A stretch of DNA of 64,000 bases from Bubalus kerabau (lineage: Eukaryota > Chordata > Mammalia > Artiodactyla > Bovidae), in NCBI RefSeq assembly GCF_029407905.1, contig NC_073639.1, positions 45,649,501 to 45,713,500 on the forward strand, given 5' to 3'. The translations under genes were made by a program, and so were the position numbers. Of this stretch, positions 56,976 through 64,000 are shown piece by piece (position 1 is the first letter of the stretch; every line of letters starts with the position of its first letter). The notes below the pieces were generated by a model. The model worked only from the letters and a program-made list of their open reading frames with translations, ran no database searches and was not told the origin of the DNA.

Positions 56976-59642
56976 GCAATGAGTGTTATTTTGTCAACAA
57001 GTCCTTTAAACCTGAGAAGAAAGTGAAAACTTTCAGTAAAACATGAGGTCAGATCCACAACATCTTCCAAAGAAAGTTTAGCTCAGATTCAATCTGAATC
57101 ATGGTAGCAGTTTAAAAAGAGAATCTGACTTTATCAGACTCAGGTCTTAAAAAGTTCCTCATGCAATGTAGAAAATGGATTTCCAGGGTACTAGAGAGAG
57201 AAATGCTACACAGTATAATTGTTGCAGTTCAGGACAAACTCTGTATCCCTTGCTCCAGGGAGGTAGAATTGAAGATGAGAGAAAAGCCCAGACATGGTAT
57301 CATTTTAAGAAGTAGAATCAGTGGGTCTTGTTGACACATTCTCCAAATAGAATCTCTAAAATAACATTCCTGTCTACTTCTAACTTTGAAGAGATTGAAA
57401 GACAAGACCAAGGCTAAGGCCAAAACACTAGGTTTATTACAAACAAGTTCAAGTTGTTGGGAGCTTAATCATGCAGGTGGATGGACTTGCTCATGCCAGA
57501 CTCCTAAATTAGACAGACATACCCACTCCATCTCAGGAAACACAGGACTGCATGCAGCATGTAAACCAGCAATGTGCAGAGGCGTAACACAAGCCTGCCT
57601 TTACACTAGCTGAACGTCACTCACAGAATGAAAAGACCATGAGAAGGAAGGATCATTCCATTAACAGGGCTCCCAGTGCAACTGAAAGGAAGACAGTGAC
57701 ACCTGCTTTAGGGAAAAATGAATTCTTACAGGGAGGAGAGGAACAAGGTTCCTGGGAAAGGAATGATATAAGGATACAATCCCCATTTCATTCCAATAGG
57801 TACTATTAATTTAAAATATGTGTTAATACATTAAAAATTAATTTCCCAAAATGATTTTCATTCACTACGTAAATTGAATTTTGTCAGTGGTCACTCATGT
57901 ATAGCAAATGCAACCTTCTGGTAGGCTTATACTTAGAGTAATTATTCAATTTTAAGCTTCACTGTTTTATTTCATTTTCTCCCTCACCCTTGACTCCTAA
58001 CAAATGTATGGTTTCTATGGACCAGTAGGGAATTCCATTAACAATAAATTAGCTACAAAAGCCTAAGATTATGAACCAGAGCAAACTTAATAATTGCTTA
58101 GCAATGACCTAGGATGCTGAAGTTTAATTTAGGATCAGTTAACCCTGAGTGAAATTCAGAATTAATTTTTCATATTGCAATATCTTTGAAAGGTTACCAG
58201 TCCATGTCTAAAATGCTTTTTCCCTCTCAGTTATTCAATCTTTCCTAACTTCTCTCAAGCATCAAATTGTCTGTTATTTTTATAATTCTCAGTTTAGAAA
58301 AAGTAAGAATTTTATTTTAGTTTGGAGTTGATCAAAACATTTGAGTCAAATCAACTTACTTGTGAAGAAAATATTTTAAAATATGACATTTTTCTATTGT
58401 TGAGCCTCACAGCTGCAGAGGATATCAAAAAATAGTCTGTATAGGCTATTTTCACATTATTCCCAGAACTATTACAAGTTTAACATGCTACATCGACATC
58501 TGTCCTAAAAAATTCTCCTTCACTCTTGAAGACAGGAGAAAGATTGCTCAGGAAACCACATGAAGTTTGAGAGATTTGTCCAAACCTGTTATTTTGGCTG
58601 TCAATACTGCATCTACTACACTACTTTTTAATTTTTTTACTTTGAATGATGGTGACAAAAAAAAAAAAATCTAGTTACTAGCTACTGACATTAAAATTTT
58701 AAAGTGAGATAAACTACAACATTGCACTTTTGCCTAGCTATAATTTTTATAAAAGTGATAATCTATTAATCTATTAAAATTACTAAGGCCTTTCTGAAAT
58801 GAAATTAGAAACCCTTTCAAATTTGGATAGACTTGATTTATATATCAGTACTCTCTCAAAAAGAACACCCGTATATACACTTGCATCAATTAAATAAAAG
58901 TGAATAGCATTTTGAAACACTTAAAAATGTGTTGTTAGAGAGATTCCACTAAAATAGCTTGTGATGTCAACGAATTTGTTTGAAAGTAGTTTTAGGTCTA
59001 GGATGAGATTTTAGTTTTTAAATACAGTATGTAAGATGTTATATGGAAATACCCCCCAAATGAGGAACCCATGGTCACATTAAATAATACCATACCAAAA
59101 AAAGTTGAATTCATGGTTAAAACATCAATAGCAAGGACACTATTTCAGGATTCTATCCCAGAGTCAATGACCTACTGAAAGGACAAATGTCAGTCTTTGA
59201 CTAAGATGAAAAGTCAGTATCAAAAATAAGCAAATTTAGCAAATTTTATCTGCTAAACATAACTGTCTTTATGGGACTTTAGCTATTCCTCAGGAAACTT
59301 TAGAGTTTGGAAGAAACTGTTGTGTAAAAGAATGTTCTTTTAAAGATAGAGCTATATATACTCTTCCTATGATGCACTGCAATATTTACTCTGTGTTAAT
59401 CTAAATATGATCAAAGGTAATTTTTCCTTACATTAACTTCTTAGACTTAATTATTCTTCTTTAGCCAATCTTAGGGAATTAGTTTCAGTTTTTAAATTGT
59501 TGTAGAATTAATGCATGCTCAACTTGGAAAATCATAAAACAAGAAAACAAAAGGAAAAAGAAAGAAGAAATCACTATTTACAAGTCAAACATAGAGAGAC
59601 AGCCATATACACATTTTACTGAGGAACCTTACCTGGTTTATG
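56976..59642. other. unassigned interval
   Basis: About 2.7 kb, the longest block without a recognised transposon. 57210-57680 is less AT-rich and holds 'gtttattacaaac', the complement of a polyadenylation-like signal, which could mark a minus-strand LTR; I see no further LTR marks. The rest is AT-rich. Confidence 0.4.
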
Positions 59643-59653
59643 CATAAATGTGC

Positions 59654-59757
59654 GTTGTGCATGCTCAGCCATGTCTGATTCTTTGTGACCTACCAGACTC
59701 CTGTGTACATGGAATTTCCCAGGCAAGAATACTGGAGTGGGTTGCCATTTCCTTTTC
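59654..59757 (-). mobile_element. BovA unit with perfect TSD
   Basis: Short antisense BovA with an internal deletion. Exact 11-bp repeats 'cataaatgtgc' at 59643-59653 and 59758-59768. Confidence 0.94.
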
Positions 59758-59838
59758 CATAAATGTGCATATTTATATATAATTTAAGTGACGCTGTGCA
59801 ACTCTTTGGTGGTATCTTTCACTTAATAAATCGTGTAC

Positions 59839-60295
59839 CGGAGAAGGCTTCCCTGGTGGCTCAGAGGGTTAAGCGTCTGCCTGCAGTGCAGGAGACCTGG
59901 GTTCGATCCCTGGGTCAGGAAGATCCCCTGGAGAAAGAAATGGCAGCCCACTCCAGTACACTTGCCTGGAAAATCCCATGGACAGAGAAGCCTGGTAGAC
60001 TGCAGTCCATGGGATCACAAAGAGTCGGACACGACTGAGCGACATCACTTTCACTTTCACTGGAGAAGGCAATGGCAACCCACTCCAGTACACTTGCCTG
60101 GAGAATCCCGGGGACGGTGTAGCCTGGTGGGCTGCCGTCTATGAGGTGGTTTCAAGCATTGGAGAAGGAAATGGCAACCCACTCCAGTGTTCTTGCCTGG
60201 AGAATCCCGGGGACGGTGGAGCCTGGTGGGCTGCCGTCTATGAGGTTGCACAGAGTCAGACACAACTGAAGCGACTTAGCAGCAGCAGTAGCAGC
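59839..60295 (+). mobile_element. trimeric composite SINE (Bov-tA + two BovA units)
   Basis: A complete Bov-tA (about 59846-60060) is followed without a gap by a second BovA unit (60061-60157) and a third (60158-60295) that ends in the CAG triplet run of BOV-A2. Units two and three share 'cccggggacggt' and 'gccgtctatgaggt'. The start 'ggagaaggcttccctgg' looks like a BOV-A2 beginning switched into a Bov-tA head. Confidence 0.9.
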
Positions 60296-60296
60296 A

Positions 60297-61025
60297 TGTC
60301 ATTATACAGTTACATCAATTCCTTGCTTTATACACAGATTTTATTTCCAACATCTTAAATATTATTTCAGAAAATATTCTTGTAGATTGTTTATAGCCAA
60401 CATTATTATTAAAGCTGCTTGTGTTAATATTTTTTCTGTATTCAACTTTTATTTTGAAATAATTTTAGATCTCTCAATAAGTGAATAGTTGAGTTTTCCC
60501 ATAAACCCTTTATCCAGAAGACAGGTAGGAAGGAAGAGGGACAGACAGAGACAGAGATGGAGAGAGACACAGAAAGAACTCACTTTTGATCTGTTTCATT
60601 CAATTTAATGGTTAAAAATTTCACTTTATTGAGTAGGGAAAACAATTGTTTTTCCTTTCTAATATTTATTATTAAATATATAATCAATACTTTAATATTT
60701 TCTGACTGCTGAAAATTCAAATTGTTAATTTGAGTGTATTTAAATACTTTCAATATATACATATATTGAAATGTTATGCCTGAAATGACTTAACATTTTT
60801 ATGAGAAAAAAAATTGAGTTAAAAACACATTTTCTAACCAGAAGACTGTGTATTGATGAACACTTTTAATTAAAAGTAAATGTTTCTTAAGTTTGCATGT
60901 GAGTTTAATGAACTTCACACATATACACACTAATTTCATATAACCAAATGCAACTGGGAGTACCAAAGTTAAAGGTTGGTTCTAAAATTGAAATTTGAGT
61001 AAGTTGACTTATTTAACCATGAAGT
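60297..61025. other. unassigned interval
   Basis: AT-rich, with a purine-rich GACAGAGA tract at about 60520-60580. Nothing else recognised. Confidence 0.45.
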
Positions 61026-61037
61026 ATCTTTTTTAAT

Positions 61038-61259
61038 GGGCTTCCCTGGTGGCCCATTAAAGTAAAGAACTCACCTGTCAATGCAGGAAGCATGAAAACC
61101 AGGTTTGATCCTTGGGTTGGAAAGATGCCTTGGAGAAGATCATGACAACCCAATCCAGTATTCTTGCCTGGACAATCCCACGGACAGAGGAGCCTGGCAG
61201 CTTACAATCCATAGGGTCACAAGGATTCAGACACCACTGAAGTGACTTAGCAAGCTTGC
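61038..61259 (+). mobile_element. Bov-tA SINE with TSD
   Basis: Sense copy, head distorted by a local insertion ('ggtggcccattaaagtaaag'). Flanks 'atcttttttaat' and 'atcttctttaat' agree at 11 of 12 bases. Confidence 0.93.
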
Positions 61260-61271
61260 ATCTTCTTTAAT

Positions 61272-61680
61272 AAAATACATCTGAATTTTTATTCTTCCAC
61301 AATATACCACTATTTCTACTAAGAGAGGCATTTGTAACTATCAACTCTATGTTAAGTACCAGCTATAATTTCATCCCTATGAAGGAAGTAGGAGTGAGAT
61401 GCTTCATCCCTGATATAATACACACTGATAATCATGTAGGCACCTTAATGCAATTCTGTACAGTTCTTTGTTTACTTGTGCTGCTTTGCTTTGCAAAAGC
61501 AAAAGAACACTTAAGATTGAAGGGAGATCTGGATGCTGTTTTATTGGAGGATTTGGGAAATTCATCAAAACCTGCTCCTTTTTGGAAAACCCAAAAGATG
61601 AGGTAATCAGAGTGATACAGATTGTTTAAAATAGTACTTGTTTAAAACAGTTTAGGTTTTTATATGATGTGATCTCATTT
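61272..61680. other. unassigned interval
   Basis: Contains an 85-codon plus frame (61349-61606) with a short hydrophobic stretch 'FCTVLCLLVLLCFAKAK' near residue 37; no family recognised and no start or splice context to support a gene. Confidence 0.4.
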
Positions 61681-61685
61681 ATTTG

Positions 61686-62070
61686 TGTAATTTAAAAACA
61701 AGCAAACAAACAAAAATGATCACAGGCTCACAGACATAGAGAACAGATTGGTGGTGGCCAGAGGTGGTGGGAGATGGAGGTGGGTGAAAGGGTTAAGGTA
61801 ATTGAAATGTGCAAACTTCCAAGCATAAAATACATGCTGTGAGGATGTAATGTACAGCATGGTGACTATAGCTAACAATTCTGCACTGTATACTTGAAAG
61901 CTGCTAAGAAAGTATCTTAAAAGTTCTCATAAGAAAAAAAATTGTAACTATATCTGCTGATAGATGTTAATTAAATTTACTGTGTGCAATATATATGAAT
62001 ATTGAATTGCTATGTTATACATATGAAACTTACATGTCAATTATACCTCAGGTAAAATTATTTCAGAGAA
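61686..62070 (+). mobile_element. L1MA-type LINE 3' UTR
   Basis: Sense L1 3' UTR: 'agattggtggtggccagagg', 'tgtaatgtacagcatggtga', 'cttgaaagctgctaagaaag', 'tcaattatacctcaggtaaa'. Near complete, moderately diverged. Confidence 0.85.
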
Positions 62071-62234
62071 ATTGATTTATATTTAACTCAGAGAATGTTT
62101 TGTCCATATGAAAACCGGAGTAAAATCTTCCTATTGGCAAGATGACACCACTGGGGTGATTTCTGGGCTCCTGTGCCTTGAGACCCAATCACCACATCAC
62201 TTAAAAATATATACACACACCATGATATATATAT

Positions 62235-63002
62235 ATTGCTGTTTAGTCACTAAGCCATGTCTGACTCTTTGCGACCCATGAACTGTAGTACATCAGACTC
62301 CTATGCCCTCCAATATCTCCCTGAGTTGGCTCAAATTCACCTCCATTGTGTCAGTGATCCTATCTAACCATCTCATCCCCTGCCACCCTCTTCTCCTCTT
62401 GCCCTCAATCTTTCCCAGCATCAGGGTCTTTTCCAATGAGTTTGGCTCTTTGCATCAGGTGGCCAAAGTTTTGGAGCTTCAGCTTCAGCATCAGTTCAAT
62501 GAATATTCAGGGTTGATTTCCTTTAGGATTGACTGATTTGATCTGTTTGCTGTCCAAGGGGCTCTCAAGAGCCTCCTCCAGCACCAATTTGAAAGCATCA
62601 GTTCTTCAGCACTCTGCCTTCTTTATGGTCCAACTCTCACATCCATACATGACTACTGGAAAAACTATAGCTTTGAGTGTACAGACCTTTGTCAGCAAAG
62701 TGATGTCTGCTTTTTAATACACTGTCTAGGTTTGTCATGGGTTTCCTTCCAAGGAGCAAGCATCTTTTAATTTCATGACTGCAGTCACAGCCTAAGGTGA
62801 TTTTGGAGCCCAAGAAAATAAAGTCTGTCATTGCTTCCACTTTTTCCCCTTCTATTTGCCATGAAATGATGAGACTGGTTGCCATGATCTTGGAGTTTTT
62901 AATGTTGATTTTCAAGCCAGCTTTTTCACCCTGCTCTTTCATCCTCATCAAGAGATTCTTTAGTTCCTATTCACTTTCTGCCATTAGAGTAGTATCATCA
63001 TT
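62235..63002 (-). mobile_element. BovB LINE 3' end, older subfamily
   Basis: Antisense BovB from a tail without pentanucleotide units ('gctgtttagtcactaagcca') through the C-terminus up to the reverse-transcriptase catalytic codons, where it stops abruptly next to a TA microsatellite. Diverged; a 104-codon fragment of the ORF2 frame remains at 62637-62951. Confidence 0.93.
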
Positions 63003-63004
63003 TA

Positions 63005-63062
63005 ATATATATATATATATATAATATTAAATATATATAAATTAAAATATGTAAATATATAT
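63005..63062. repeat. (TA)n microsatellite
   Basis: TA-rich imperfect array abutting the 5' truncation point of the BovB copy. Confidence 0.92.
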
Positions 63063-63068
63063 ACAAAA

Positions 63069-63286
63069 TGAAAGTGAAAGTGTTAGTTGCTCAGTTACAT
63101 CTGACTGTTTGCAGCCTCATGTTCTTCAGCCTTGCTATGCTCCTTTGTCCATGGAATTTTCCAGGCACGGGTACTGGAGTGGGTTGACATTCCCTTCTCC
63201 AAGGGATCTTCCCGACCCAGGGATGGAGCCTCGGTCTCCTGCACTGCAAGCAGACTATTTTACCATCTGAGTCACCAGGGAAGCCA
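63069..63286 (-). mobile_element. Bov-tA SINE
   Basis: Full-length antisense copy from 'tgaaagtgaaagtgttagtt' to 'agtcaccagggaagcc', followed by a CA/TG-rich patch. Confidence 0.93.
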
Positions 63287-63464
63287 TACACATGCATGTG
63301 CACGTGCGCATGCACACAGACACACATATATATACATCATTATTTACATATCAATATATATTATATACACATACACCTTAAACTATAATATCATGTCACT
63401 TAATTTCATTACCAAAATATGTCTCAATTCTGTATGGAATGCTTTTTATACTCTAGTTTGGAGC

Positions 63465-63896
63465 ATCTGTTTGCAAAATGTGATTTAGGGATGCCTCAGG
63501 GATCCTCGTGATCTCTCCAGGGGTTGTAAATTCAAAACTATTCTTATGATCATAGTAAGACTCTTTTTGTCATTGTTATTCTCATTCTCTCTCTTTAAAA
63601 CTGTTTAGCAAGATATTATTAATAGATATTTAATGTTTAGAGTGTCATGCCTTTGCTCTCATCCTCCTACAATGGCTCTGTTGCTTCTGCCAGAGGTGAC
63701 ATGAAATATAAACACATCATTGATCAACTGAAATATGAGCTTGTGAATCTTGTCATTTTAAAGTTTCTTAGCTTTATTTTTTAATCAGTAAATATTGGTA
63801 GATATAATTCATACAAGCAAAAGCTTTGGGAGGTCCTTAATAAATTTTTGAGTGTAAAGGGTTCCTGAGGCCCAAAAGGTTGAGAATCGCTAATCT
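63465..63896 (+). mobile_element. hAT-Charlie-like DNA transposon, internally deleted
   Basis: The left part 'ctctccaggggttgtaaatt' plus 'caaaactattcttatgatca' and the right part 'aatattggtagatataattc', 'agcaaaagctttgggaggtc', 'agggttcctgaggcccaaaa', ending 'ggttgagaatcgc', match the two ends of a Charlie-type element. The transposase-coding middle is missing, so this is a non-autonomous relic. Confidence 0.55.
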
Positions 63897-63954
63897 CAAC
63901 TTTTCTCTATAGCATTCAAGACTAAGGCACCACATTTAATTTTGTAACCAGGTA

Positions 63955-64000
63955 GGGCTTCCCAGGTGGCATGAGTGGTAAAGAACCTACCTGCCAGAGC
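63955..64000 (+). mobile_element. Bov-tA SINE head, cut by the window end
   Basis: 'agggcttcccaggtggcatg' followed by 'agtggtaaagaacctacctg' is the tRNA-like head of a sense Bov-tA. The body lies outside the window. Confidence 0.9.

Noticed and set aside
57386..57613. 75-codon lysine-rich frame as a gene
   Set aside because: Begins in unassigned DNA, has no domain, and an overlapping minus frame has similar length.
59846..59930. tRNA gene because of A- and B-box-like motifs
   Set aside because: The motif belongs to the tRNA-derived head of a Bov-tA SINE. No cloverleaf with anticodon stem can be supported. The same applies to all other Bov-tA and CHR heads.
1..64000. CRISPR array, operon, phage or other bacterial system
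   Set aside because: The DNA is mammalian; repeats are dispersed SINEs and LINEs or simple microsatellites, with no regularly spaced repeat-spacer array.

Overview
The window looks like non-coding nuclear DNA from a ruminant mammal, most likely a bovid such as cattle or a close relative. The diagnostic content is the SINE and LINE set: tRNA-headed Bov-tA SINEs, dimeric BOV-A2 SINEs ending in an AGC/CAG triplet run, BovB (RTE-type) LINE copies ending in pentanucleotide tails such as (GAACT)n, ruminant-type L1 3' ends, and cetartiodactyl CHR SINEs. These families are recognised from memory of their consensus sequences; no database search was run. Bases are AT-rich with no CpG-island-like stretch.

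I find no host protein-coding gene, tRNA or rRNA gene. Every open frame above about 100 codons either lies in a transposon or has no recognisable features. The only protein remnants I trust are broken transposon genes: BovB ORF2 C-terminal pieces (22319-22912, 30536-30757, 32137-32433 and the long 2.5 kb copy at 54477-56975) and an L1 ORF2 C-terminus (43097-43729, minus). RNA polymerase III box-like motifs appear only in SINE heads.

Layout. 1-9 kb: a very old antisense L1 (about 555-3530) carrying later SINEs, a MaLR-like LTR, then SINEs and two possible LTRs. 9-20 kb: MIR, DNA-transposon and L1 fossils, two well-defined solo LTRs (14129-14504 and 17211-17704), many SINEs. 20-23 kb: a BovB tail, a ruminant L1 3' end with a SINE inside it, and an MLT1 LTR split by BovB. 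23-30 kb: mostly unassigned sequence, plus an L1 with a 5' inversion. 30-36 kb: a dense BovB/L1/SINE cluster. 36-46 kb: MIR, L2 and MLT1 fossils and three same-orientation young L1 ends. 46-53 kb: BovB, SINEs and long unassigned stretches. 53-57 kb: L1 pieces and the longest BovB copy. 57-64 kb: unassigned DNA, a three-unit composite SINE, L1MA, BovB and a hAT-Charlie-like fossil at the right edge.

Nothing here forms a working gene system. The interest lies in insertion history: perfect target-site duplications, nested elements, two very short BovB tail insertions, a local inverted duplication that made a 16-bp hairpin, a trimeric SINE, and different lesions in the reverse-transcriptase catalytic box of separate BovB copies. 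I did not find a convincing new biological system.
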